A stretch of 64,000 bases of DNA from Larus michahellis (taxonomy: Eukaryota; Chordata; Aves; Charadriiformes; Laridae), in assembly GCF_964199755.1 (NCBI RefSeq), contig NC_133898.1, positions 105,824,847 to 105,888,846 of the forward strand, given 5' to 3'. The position numbers were made by a program, and so were the translations under genes. Shown here in pieces: positions 44,250 through 55,809 of this stretch (position 1 is its first letter; every line of letters starts with the position of its first letter). Below the pieces are notes generated by a model. That model searched no databases and was not told the DNA's origin. It saw only the letters and a program-made list of their open reading frames with translations.

Positions 44250-44680
44250 ACCATGAAGATGATCAGAGGGCTGGAGCACCTCTGCTATGAGGACAGGCTG
44301 AGAGAGTTGGGGTTGTTCAGCCTGGAGAAGAGAAGGCTCCGGGGAGACCTTATAGCAGCCTTCCAGTACCTAAAGGGGGCCTACAGGAAAGATGGGGAGG
44401 GACTTTTTCCAAGGGCATGTAGTGATAGGATAGAAGGTAATGGCTTCAAACTGGAAGAGGGTAGATTTAGATCAGGAAGAAATTTTTCACTGTGAGGGTG
44501 GTGAGGCACTGGAACAGGTTGCCCAGAGAACTTGTGGATGCCCCATCCCTGGAAGTGTTCAAGGCCAGGCTGGATGGGGCTTTGAGCAGCCTGGTCTAGT
44601 GGGAGGTGTCCCTGCCCATGGCAGGGGGTTGGAACTAGATGATCTTTAAGGTCCCTTCCAACCCATACCTTTCTATGATT
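44250..44680 (+). mobile_element. CR1 LINE fragment
   Basis: Plus-strand CR1 3' end with the frame [19 protein letters not shown], the segment CTGGATGGGGCTTTGAGCAG and the terminal GGTCCCTTCCAACCCATACC...TTCTATGATTC. 5'-truncated. Confidence 0.92.
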
Positions 44681-45422
44681 CCTCCCACCGCTCTTCTTTC
44701 TAGGCTCAACTCTCCTCCTTCGTTCCGGAACCCTTTACCTCCTTTTCCTCTTGGTGATCAGGGCGCTGTTTCTCCCACTGTTTTTCCCTCACACTCTGCC
44801 ACGCGGTGTTTTGCCCCTTCTTAAAGGCATTTCCCCCAAGGTGCCCCCACTGTGGCTGTGGGGCTCAGCTGTGCCCTGCGGGGGGTCGGTTGGAACCGGC
44901 TGGAACCGGCTGGAACCGGCTGTGTCCGGCACAGGGCAGTCCCGGCCTCTCCTCACAGAGGCCGCCCCGCAGCCCCCTCCCACCAGCACTGGCTCCCTAC
45001 ATACATCAGTATCTGGTTTTGGTGTGACAGAAGTAAGCTCGCCCCTCGGACAGTTTCCATGGGGATTATTAGGACCTGCTGGTGGCCATGGAACAAGCTC
45101 TGGTGTGCGGTGGACCCTGCTTTGAGGTTCAGGAGGGGGAAGCTGGCGTTTCAGAGGAGGAGATGGACATCAGGTCCCTGCCTGGGCGCTGCTGGCGCAG
45201 AGGAGTCCTCGGCGGGCTGCCGGGAGGCTGCACTCTGCACCCGAAATTCGGAGTTGCGTTAAACCCCAGTCTTGCTCCTAGGAAAGGCTCTTCTATGTCC
45301 TACTGTGGTGAGGGGAGATTTCAGCTGTAGGCAACTACTAGGTGTGGTCTCTCAGCTCCCCTTCAACAACGCAAGAGCTGTGGGCATTGAATTAGGCTGA
45401 CGTTGCTTTTTCCTGTCTCCAG
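44681..45422. other. GC-rich intergenic segment without recognised gene
   Basis: No exon or repeat family is recognised apart from a three-unit 10-bp minisatellite at 44890. Open frames on both strands are present but lack family features. The acceptor of the pseudogene's first visible exon closes the segment. Confidence 0.4.
44890..44921. repeat. 10-bp minisatellite, three units
   Basis: Three consecutive copies of TTGGAACCGG / CTGGAACCGG within GC-rich sequence. Confidence 0.85.
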
Positions 45423-48400
45423 GTGGAGCCCGGTTCTTTCAGCAAGTGCCCATGGTAGGGACTGGTGGGATGAAGACGGTGGAGCCCAGAGCCATCCTCA
45501 GCCATACAGCCCGAAAAGTACAACCTCCACAGCAAGGACCTGAGGGACAGAGCCCAGTAGAGTAACTTTAAACCTCTGCGCACTCGATGCCCGCTTTTGA
45601 ACTATGACTGCTTTTGTAGTCGGCGGGAAGAAATAAATACCACCAAATGGCAATTTATCTGTAAGGCATGGTTAACCTCTTAGCATACAACTGGAAGCAT
45701 GTCTGCAAGCCACCTAGGAGTGCAGGGCGGAGATAAAGCATAAATATTTATACATATATATATATAGATATACACACACACACACACACACATCTCCAGC
45801 AGCCCCTTCCAGGCTTTGACCCGTAAAACTTTCTTTGTTGGTGTCTATCGGAATTTCTCGTGCTGCAGCCTGTGGCTGTTGCCTCTCCTCCTTTGACTGT
45901 GCTCCTCTGAGGAGAGTCTGGTCCTGGCCCCTCTGTAACTACATATTAGGTAGGTGAACGCAGCAATTTTAGATCGTTGACACTTTGCTATTTAACATTT
46001 TCATCAAGGGGCTCAAAGAAAAATTAGCACAGTTCACAGAAGATAAAAAAATAAAGTGATGACAGGGAGGAACGATGAAATTCAGTGATCTGAATCAGTA
46101 TGGATACTGGGAATGAATAAACAAGATGCAGAACTCAGAGGAAGAGAAGCTGAAGGACATGGTGGGTAATCAGCCATATACTAGCTTCCAACGTGGCATG
46201 GGCATCCAAAAAAGCTAATGTGATGTTGGTGTATAGTGGAAATTTTCAAATAGCATGGTCGTACAGCTCCATGTCCAACTCTGACATTGACCCATGAAGT
46301 ACCAAGCTATAGGCACTGCTTCTTAATCCTAATGCAGAACTGGGGACAATTTTCTGGTTATGCTGCAGGTTCCAGTTCATTTATGTTGCTTGCCCTACAA
46401 CTACTGCTTCCCATTTCAGACCAATTTCTGCACTGCAGCAGAACTATTTAATCTCACACCTGGCAATGTCATCCAAGAGAAGATGGAATGGAAATGTTAG
46501 CCTTTCTGGCAAGAGAAAAAGAGCTTCACGTCATCATTCAGCCTCAGATGCCATAGCTTACTGCATACACATCAGTTCAGGCAGAGCTCATCCCTCCACT
46601 CACTTTCTCAAGTATGTAACTACCTTATTTAACAGAGTTAAATAACTTCAGCAGACAGTTTTGCTGTAGGAGATCTTTACTCAAGGGGTGATCTAGGAGA
46701 GAACTGTTTGTTCTGGATTCTTTTGAAAAACTCCTTTGAACAATTATGTCTGAGAAAGTTCCTCTAAGAAGAGGTTGCACAGCGACAGCTTTGGAATGAA
46801 CAGCGTAACTCTCACACTTAGCAGAGTATCTCATTGTTTAAGTTCTCACAAACAAAGTATACCCACACAACAAAACAAAGATGTAACAGGAGCGCGTGTA
46901 TCTTAACCTTAATTAAACACGCGCACTGTTTATTTTTTCTAGTGCCATGGTACTTTCTTGCTAATAGTAACAGATGCTCATACGAAGCGGTGCGGGGTTG
47001 ATGCTGGAGCTTTCCAGGATCCAGGGGTCATTTTTACCCTACAAAAGGGACAGAGTAAGACTTCACTAGTTGTGTAGTGTCCTGGTTCTCCTGGAAGCAA
47101 GAGGGATGCCTCTACTGAAAACAGCTATATAGGTCTGGGTTCCAAAGATTGGTCTGTCTTTTCTGCTCGTTCCTATGTAGAAGATGAGGAATCTCCACAT
47201 TTCAGCAGTGAAACATACCCCCATCAACACTTTTCTAACATGAGCGTATTTACTGTATTTTACCTATTACAACGTTATTACCTCGTACGTAAAGACCATA
47301 CACAGTGTCAGCACGGCGCCCAAGCACACCAAAGCCTCCTTTCGATATTCCTGCTACAGCGAGGGCAGTTCAGTCCTGTGCATACGTACATGCAGTTTAA
47401 CCTCCCACTGCACAGGCTGATGAAAAGAGGCTTATGTGTGTGTAAGTGAGACGTTGCCTTTGTGAAGTGACCATGGAGGTCCATAGCACTGTGAACAAGC
47501 TGGGCGAGATGAGTCGGATTCCTATTCCATTACCAAACTTGCATTGAAAACCTCTCCTTGAGGACAAGGGAACAAAAGCAAGTGGAGGTTCATATCTGAC
47601 CCAGTGCACACATGACTAACCACCTGTTTTTTCCTCCACTTTTAATATATCTTATACCATACCTACAGTTACTTCTGATCCTTTTTTCTTTGTAGTTTTT
47701 ATGGAAATGTAGCAACTACTGTACGTGTACAATTTATAAAACTGTCCAGGGATGCAGAAAGAAACCTGAAATGTAGGCTTAGGTCATGAATATCTCCATC
47801 AGCTCTGTGCTGGAGGAAAACTGAGAAAAGTAATTAGTTTTTTAATTCCAGTAAACCGTTTTCCTCTTGAATCAAGCTAGTTACAATCTTTGGTGTCTGC
47901 CAAACTTCTGTGGGCAGATGTCCAACAACTGATTGAAGCTATCCTGATGGTAGAAGAGAAAGTGCCGTCCATTCTCTCCAAGGTTCCTTTTCTGCAGGTA
48001 TTTTCTGCAGGCAATAGACCCATATTCATTTGAAGTTTTGAGGAAGGCAAGTTAAAATGCTTGGCAGTTTCTTGCTCTCTTACGGAATGCAGAAGTAATC
48101 AAATGAGGATCAGGAAAAACAGCCAACAAAGTAAAATACAAAGAACAGAAAATGAAAAAAACGGAGCTGAGAAACGCATGTGAGAAGTGAATTACAGTGC
48201 AATTTGTTTAAAAAAATATTAGATAAATTACTAAATTTGTATAGATAAATGAAAGCTACTGCCAGATGAAGAAACTGTAGCACCATCAAACAGATTTTTT
48301 ACCAGGAAATGAAGCCACGTTCCATCTGCCGTGATTTTTCAATGCCTTTTCCTACTTCAACCTTGATTTTTGTTCTTCTAGGTTTGTACAATCTTGCACA

Positions 48401-48522
48401 TGCAAAACGAACAAATGAATCTCATGATGAAAAAGTCATTAGAGGGCAAGCCAAGTTATGTTTCACAAACTGTTAGGTTATCTGCAAAAAAGATAAACGC
48501 AGAGTTAGAATGTTACTCATAA
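45423..48522 (+). pseudogene. Decayed class-alpha GST pseudogene
   Basis: Three GSTA exon remnants lie in the right order. 45423-45556 matches the 133-nt exon (QQVPMV...MKTVEPRAILS) behind an intact acceptor, but has one extra base after the AILS codons, which shifts the frame. About 47851-47997 matches the 132-nt exon ([17 protein letters not shown]) with one inserted codon and an in-frame TAG at 47878-47880. 48382-48522 is a last-exon remnant that stays open for 46 codons to TAA (GKPSYVSQTVRLSAKK resembles the [12 protein letters not shown] end of the intact gene). The first two coding exons and the 142-nt exon were not found. It lies between the two good GSTA genes, so it is a third tandem duplicate that has died. 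Confidence 0.85.
45750..45792. repeat. Compound (TA)n(CA)n microsatellite
   Basis: An alternating TA tract runs into a CA tract. It is intronic to the GSTA pseudogene. Confidence 0.9.
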
Positions 48523-51500
48523 ATGCCATTAAACCCCATACATTTTATAATTTAGAACATGCTACCAAACAGTGAATAAAGAGTATCTTAAAAGTGGGCT
48601 CGTCCTAGATTGTATAAATAATGTCACTAAACTTGTTTCATTGAATCTTTTATGCTGACAGATCTGTGTAAGAGGATTTAAGGGAAGGAGAGAATATTTG
48701 CCTTTGAAGATAAAGTAATGCTGAAATCTCTGTTACGGTTACCGGGTCTTACGAAAATTCTGATGAACTCCAGGGCAACACAAACTTCAGTGGAAACAAA
48801 ACTGTTTTATAAGAGAAGAAATGGACGTCTGGTCAATAAAACCTGTTTCTCCTTGTCTGAGAAGTATAAATAAATGTGGTTTTATTTAAAAAAGGACCAA
48901 ACCAAACAAAAATGTATTACAGGCTGAGAGCTGGTTTTTAAATATTTTCAAAGTGATCAATTTTTGTCTTTCTTTCATTACAAAACAACTCTTTTATTGG
49001 GAAAAAAAGCCCACATTGTTGTCAAGGTTTATAATTGGCCAATGTCAGATAAAAATAGGATTGAAATTTCTGCTTTTCTTCTTTACACCCTCTTTTGAAA
49101 ATAAAAAGATTCTTTAAAGCTAAGCTTAGATTATTATTAGTTTTACTTGTAACAATGCGCATAAACTCAGAGCCTTAGAAAGTTTCTCAGTACACATCAG
49201 AGACCAAATAGAGGAAACATGCACGAGTTTCTGTCAAAATATGAAGTCATTGTAATACCTGAGTTATTTAAGACAAATATTTCACAATTAAATTTGTACT
49301 ACTAAGGTTATTTTTCAGTTGGCTTTGAAGCCTTCATCTTGCCTATCTTGTGCCTATATAAATACGCCTTTTGACCATGTGGAGATATTTAGATCAATGA
49401 AGACTAAACGATCCAAATAATAACATTCTGTAAACTGTCTCTCCATTTAAGCTCTCCTTGCCAGCAGCACAATGGGTGTAAATCAGAATGAGGATTACTG
49501 TTTTCGGACTTTACTGTGCCAGTGGTGCAGGTAAGTGCCAAACAGCTTACAGAAATACGTGTGAGGGTGAACACAGGCTTGGTTAACCTTGTCCTCGGGC
49601 AGTCAGTAAAGCTTCCAGGACAGAACCAAAGCACTCACTGAAGGTTTGCAGCAAATCTAAGCTTGAGTCATGCATGATTTGTCTAATTATTCATGTGGAC
49701 TCTTAATTTGTTACTGCAGTGGTGGTGTGCTTCAGTTTAGGAGCTCGATAACCAGCATGAGGAGAACCCTTCCTCCCCCACCTTGTTTAATTCTCTGGTG
49801 GCAGTTAGGTATATACCCTGTCCCCACCTCTGAGAGGACGCTGCTGGAAGCTGGAATCAGGCATGGTCCCCCAAGCCAGCTGCTTAGTGGTTTGTGAGGA
49901 TTGCAGGCAGGTACGTTTTGAGAAGACTTTGGACCTGTCTAACCTACAGCACAATGAAGTGTGTCCATGGAGCGCGGTGGGGAGTTGGCATGCATTATTT
50001 AAAAACTGCCTGTGCCCAATCCAAGATCACTTAAGTGGTACCTGGGCTCCATGCCAGCTGCCGGAATACTCACGGGTGTGGCTTAACAAATTATTTATGA
50101 AAGAAACTTATTTTCTTTTCTACTCTAGAGGTTTACAGAACAGCTATTCAAGTAACCTCATTGATACAGTACCTTTAGATGTCAAAGGAGCTTTACAATT
50201 ACATTATGAAAGGCTATGTTGGAAACAAAAGAGAACAAGGGGGCAAGTCTTTCTGGCAAACAGGAATGTGTGGAAGGGGAACAATAGTCAAAGCTGGATG
50301 TTGCCATGTTCAGCAAATCCGAAAAGCATCGTAACGCTTTGCTTGACCGCTCATCTCTGAACTTCAAATCAGTTCTTCTTCTTTGCCATCAAGCCTATTG
50401 CTGCCATTGACAGCATTTCAGACTGCAGAAAGGACAAGGAGACAATAGTTACTTGCATGCTCTTTTGCGGTCACTGTTCCTGAGACAACTCTTGCACTCA
50501 GATACGTACTGATATCAAAAGCAGGAATAGATTAATCTTGATTCAGTGCTGGGTTCTGTGAACAGATCTTCAGATCAGCTGTACTGGCATCTGCTGCAGG
50601 GGTGTAAAGTCATGCCCAGCATCACATGTGGGTCTATGCTAGACGTGGGAACCCGATCTTTGGCACCCAAATCCCATTTCCCATCTGCTATGTCATCCTT
50701 GTGTCTGTTCACATCCACTTTCAGTTTTCAGCTGAAATGGTAGTTAGCAAAGCTGAAGCATAATGGTAGTTAGCAAAGCTGAAGCAGTTACCTTTCGTGG
50801 AAACAGGGTAGGAAAATCATAATTTATTTCTTCTCTAACTGAGTATTAGCTACATACACTCCGTTTCCAAAACTAATGCTATTGCCTTAAGACACGGGGT
50901 GAGTTGTGACAGAAACTGCTCATATATTTTTTATACCAAGTTATCACTAAGTAAGTTTGATACTGGCAAACTGTATTTCAAAGTAATTGAGCATTGTTAT
51001 CCCAAACTTAGGGTATCTTTTCTGTGCCATACAGCACTGAAAAGAAAAACCTGGGTTACTGTTAAATAGTGAAATAAGCCTCGAAACTTCAGTGGTTAGT
51101 CTTTAAATGGTTACTATTACCCTAAATATGACCCAGAAAAATCTATAATTTTCTCAGTGTTTTAAAGTGTCTCACCCTTGTATTTGGGTAAAACTCCCCA
51201 ATAATTCCAAGAAAGCAGTTTGAAGAGATGGCTACCATAGAAACTATCAGGCTACCCACATGGTATATTCATATTGGCAAAGTGAAAAAGAAAGACAGTC
51301 TCTGCCTTGGGTGGCGATTTTCAGAGACGTACGTCTTTAAGCTGGGTAGAGCCAGCTGAATAGCAATGGGAGATTTTCTCTCTAATTGGGTATGGCTGGA
51401 AACTCCCCTAAGCTCCGAAGTTTAAACAGCCCCAGGGAACCTGCCTATGCTGGGTGGAGGCTGCGTTAAGGTCAGGAGGTAAGTACTAACTTACCAATTC

Positions 51501-52132
51501 CTTTTTCTTAAAGCGTTTGAGCGACTACTTATAGTGAAGGTACCTCCAAATTTATTAGGGCATCTGCAGGGGTAATGCTCCTCTCTTTAGTTTGTGTGCC
51601 AGGTAGACTAAGCCTGGCTCGATAGTTACTCACCATCTGGAAGCTGCGGGAGAGAGAAAGCAGGAGAAAGACGGTTTTTTTAATCAGGAAATGAATCCTG
51701 CGGCGCAGTTCAGAGCTGAGCGAGGCAACTGTGAAACCGCTGAGGGGACAGAGTGTGGGAAGGCAAAGGCGGGTGGCAGAACAGAGTGCGAGCCTCTAGC
51801 ACCGTGCCAGTTTCTTCTGGGTTTGAGCAGGAAAGCTGGCCCTGTTGGTACACTGGACTCTGCTCCAGCTCCGGGGCTAAAGGGCACTTCACACTGCATG
51901 CAGATAATGCTGTTTCTGAAAGACCATCCCCTCTTAAACAGTTCTTACACTGCCGAGAAGCATCCTCAGAGAAATTCAAGACGGGCATGTCATTAAGGCT
52001 CACGAGGAAATAGGATGGAAACATGGAGTTTAGACAAAAGCAGTAAAAACATTTGTATGTAGACAAATTTTGTGTTGAGGTCGTTGCTAAATATTAATTA
52101 AGGCTAAAGGTGGTGCATGCAAGATGTGGCTA
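48523..52132. other. Intergenic region between GSTA pseudogene and ERV fragment
   Basis: No recognised exon. An open frame of 165 codons at 49863-50360 has no domain, no codon pattern and no flanking splice logic that would support a gene. A 26-bp tandem duplication occurs at about 50737. I see no clear LTR for the neighbouring ERV. Confidence 0.45.
50737..50788. repeat. 26-bp tandem duplication
   Basis: ATGGTAGTTAGCAAAGCTGA plus a few further bases is repeated with a 26-bp period, two copies. Confidence 0.8.
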
Positions 52133-52133
52133 C

Positions 52134-53700
52134 TTATTTGGCTGCAGCATAAATTCCTGGTGTGAACCAATTCTTCATCAGTGTCTGGGCTAGTGCAGCA
52201 GTCCCAAAATGCCCTGGGTGATGATGCATTTTTGCTATGGCAATTGGGTATTGCTTAGGCAAAATAGGAAAGCTTTCCATATCTGCTCTCCGTATTCCCT
52301 GGGAGTCTTTGGTCACTTCATACCGTTTCCAAGAGTCCATTTCTTCAGCAGGAACGGTCAAACGCATCTTTTCAGGAGCGAGCAACACCAGGTGGGACCC
52401 TTGGAAGCTTGTAAGCCCTGTGGTTCACACGGCTGTCATGCAGGGGCTTTAGTGGTAGTATCTGTTAGACTATTTCTTATCTCTTCTTTTGTCCTTCTGC
52501 TGGCATGGGCTGGCGGATGAATGATAGCAAGTTTCTCTGGCAATCATATAGCTTTTAACTGTTCACTAATTTGTGGAGTGTTTGATATTTTACTTCCACT
52601 GGAAGTTATAAACCCACGCAGCTCCCATAACTGCCCAGTACCGTGGCATACTCCAAGTGCATACGGAGAATCAGCATAAATATTTGTAGTCTTTTCTTTG
52701 GCCAGCTGATAGACCTTTGTTAATTCAATTAATTTGGCTGCTTGTGCACTCAGCTTTGAACTGAGTGGTGAAACCTCCACTACTTTACTCACAATAGTTA
52801 CCGAATAACCCGTAACCCAGTTGCTGCTCAGATAATATGAAGACCCACCAATAAATAGTTCCGGATTAGAATTTAGAAAAGGTATGTCTGTTAAATCTTC
52901 ATGAGTCTTTTCGGATTCGTGAGTGGTTACTACCCAGTCATGATGTGGAGTTCCTTCCCCAGGTGAAGGGAGTAGATTAGCAGGGTTCAGCATGATAGTC
53001 ACCATCCCAGAGGCTATTCTTTGCCCTTCTTGTACAAACAAGGTAAATGGTTTACTGTAGTCTAGCAGTCCCAGGGCAGGGGCAGCTTGCTTCTAAAGCT
53101 TAAATGTTTTTACTTGGTCTGTTGTCCAGTGAATGGGTTCCCCAGCATCTTGAGTAGTAATTGGTATTAGGGGTTATGCCATTTCCTAGAAAAAAGCTAT
53201 CCAGGGGTGGCAGAATCCTACAGCTCCTAAAAATGCTTGCATTTGTTTTTAGTAACTGGTCGGGAAAGATATTGAATGGGTTCAATATGGTTTTCAGATA
53301 AACACCGCTCCTCTTGTTGGAGAATGTAACCCAGATATTCTACTCTTCTCTTAAAAAAATTGTAACTTACCCGGGGGCCTTTTCAGCTAAGGGAAACGGT
53401 AAGGAATGGGTGTCAGCTACTCAAGAGTCCTTGGCTACTAATAAATCACCAACATATTGTATCAGAAACAGATTTATTTTTTTTTAAACACAAGATCCTG
53501 CGAATCTTTTATTAAAATCTTAGAAAAATAGCGGACTGAGTGAAGTTCTGAGGGAGCCTTGTCTATGTTAGCTGTACCTTTCCCCAAATAAACACAAAAG
53601 GGCATCGAGAGTCTGCATCAATAGGTATACTGATTTAAGGTAGAAAAAGTTGCCCATCTCCATCCAGTAAGTGAAGGGTTGTATCTGCCCACTTTTGGGG
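52134..53700 (-). pseudogene. Decayed endogenous retrovirus pol fragment (gammaretrovirus-like)
   Basis: Reading leftward on the minus strand, pieces appear in pol order: a reverse transcriptase core with a YVGD box near 53450, a thumb/connection piece (about 53285-53100), a 165-codon piece (53041-52544) covering the connection and RNase H region with YADS near 52670, and an integrase N-terminal zinc-binding piece (52388-52134, HHHPGHFG). The pieces lie in different frames separated by stops and frameshifts. The YVGD box has glycine where retroviral enzymes have an aspartate, and the first RNase H acidic motif also has glycine (near 52846). The fragment is therefore non-functional. No gag, env or LTR is recognised. 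The type is that of class I avian ERVs (family knowledge). Confidence 0.85.
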
Positions 53701-55789
53701 AATTTTAAGTGTCAGAAAACACATAGGAATGGGCAACTAAACTGAGCTCTCAGGGCAAGACTCGTGTCCAGACCCAGGCACTGCAACGCAGCTGTCTGTA
53801 TGTGAGCCACATGTGTCAGGACCTTTTATAGTCAGTGGAGGTGCATTCAGTGGACCTAAAGCTTGAGGAGACTTTACCGAAAAACAAAGGTTTTTTCCTG
53901 TGTCAGAAGCTTCAGACAATTAAAATCCACTTAGAGCTGACAGACATATTCTTAAAAAAAAAAGAAACCGATGACAGGTTTTTATTCTCCATTTGTCATT
54001 GTGCTTCTCACATAATTTAATGCCATATAGAATTTCTTGTTCATGTAAAACGATAAAATTATACCTAAGGCTTTTCACTCCCTCTGCTTTTGTTCTGCAA
54101 ACAATAGCTAAATTTTCCAAGAGGATTACATATCACATTCTTGGTATTGCAGTCTTTGGCTTTTTTAGTTAAAGGAGAAGTCTTGTATACTGTAAGTTTC
54201 TGCACATTACAAGTCGGGGCGATGTGTGTTGAAATGATATGGATGCAACATGTCTGAGAAGTACGATAATGAAAGCGGTACTAGTTAGTTGTTGTGAGCT
54301 ACACAGGTAAGTTGCAGTGCCATATAGTGAAAGCTAGTCACACAATGTGCAGAAACTAATAAAACCACTGTCTTAAAGGCAAAACATTGCAATTAGCAAC
54401 AGCTATCCGCACTTTAAAACTGGAGGCGAGCATGTTTTCCTTTATGTGTATTTGGATTATATTGTCTAAATTACCCCAAATATCCCTATTTATTGTAGTA
54501 ACATGACTTGGTTCTTACCAGAATTGCTCAAGGGAGAACTCTCAATCTGATTGTTCTTTAAAACGAAGTTTTGGCAAAATATGTTCTAAATGTGCTTTAT
54601 TTTAAGTACACTTACAAAGCACCGTGAGTTGAAGAGAACACATCGCTAGAGCACAGCGAACCTGATTTGAATGGGAAATGCCATGCGGATGCAAAGTGTG
54701 ACAGACATAATGTTGCAGCTTTGGCTTTTAGCTCTGAGAAAACCGGGGTCATCTGTAAAATTATTTTTTTAAATCAGGCACTCTACGCTGGCTTCTGAGC
54801 CATTAGGACACGATTAGAATACCCATTTTTAAGCCTTTTTTCTCCCAATCATTAATGTATGATACTACCATCTTTGTGAATGGGTAATGCTATTTTTTTT
54901 TTTAGCAATTAGGGCAATGAAGCACAGAGAACGTAAGGCCTGAATTTGCAAACACTTAGACTCAAGTGTCAGCACACATAGTCCATCTGGTTGTCCCTAC
55001 GTATGGAACAGCTCAATACAGATGTGTTGTCTCTGCCACACTCTCTGCTGCTCATGGTGCAGAGAGAGGGGCTGTTACAGCAAGCTTCAGCCAGCCTCCT
55101 ATGTGCTGGGCCCCTGGGCACACAGGTCCCTGGTGCCCTGGGGGATGCTTTTGGGGCCACCTGAAGCCAAGGCAGCTAGGTTCCAGATCTGGCTTTGAGG
55201 GACACCTCAAGGCTGCCGTAAGCAGCAAGGAAACAGGCTGTAGCCATTCAATAGGAGCACCAAGGAAGCTCAGCCTGTTTCATGGAAGAAAGGGAAATTA
55301 GCAATTCATTTGCCCCTACTTAGGAAAGAAGTGGATGGCAGTGGAAGCTGCAAAATGTGCTCCGACATCCAGCAAACAAAGCTAGGCAGTTCAGCCTAGC
55401 AGTAAAAGATGTTTTCCTTTTCTTCTTTTCACCTTTTCAGTGAGGATGATGGCAATGAAGGGTGGGTGAGTAACTTCCCTGAGGATTCCATTTTTCATTG
55501 GCTTTGGACAAATGTTTTAAAATGCAGCAAGGTTTCCCCTGCAGCTCAGGACTCATAGCACTTGTTTAAACATGTCTGTGTTTGCTTATAATCGTAGCAC
55601 AGGGGAAGGCTTTAGAGATCTGCACGTCTTTCCTGTGTGGTGTCTCTGGTCCGTCTCTCATCTTATGTTTTAAACCAGATTAAGTTTAAACTTCAAAAGG
55701 CATAGTGAGAACAAAAGGCTTTCTCTCCCCTCAAAATAATGGTACTTACACCAGTTTTATGACACTGTTTTCTGCTCAATATTTTTCAG
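53701..55789. other. Spacer upstream of the last GSTA gene
   Basis: Nothing recognisable. The leader exon of the next GSTA gene may lie here but cannot be placed from sequence alone. Confidence 0.4.
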
Positions 55790-55809
55790 GGAACCAGGAG
55801 CTCGGAAGC

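Noticed and set aside
47076-47160. TGTCCTGGTTCTCC resembling an LTR start
   Set aside because: No matching far end and no flanking duplication; the match is only about ten bases.
49863-50360. 165-codon plus-strand open frame
   Set aside because: No recognisable domain, no start context or splice sites, and located in an intergenic repeat-poor region; consistent with chance.
55420-55470. Pyrimidine-rich tract with TTTTCAG and a following GGTGAGT, possible leader exon of the last GSTA gene
   Set aside because: The implied exon is about 25 bp with no other support; probably chance.
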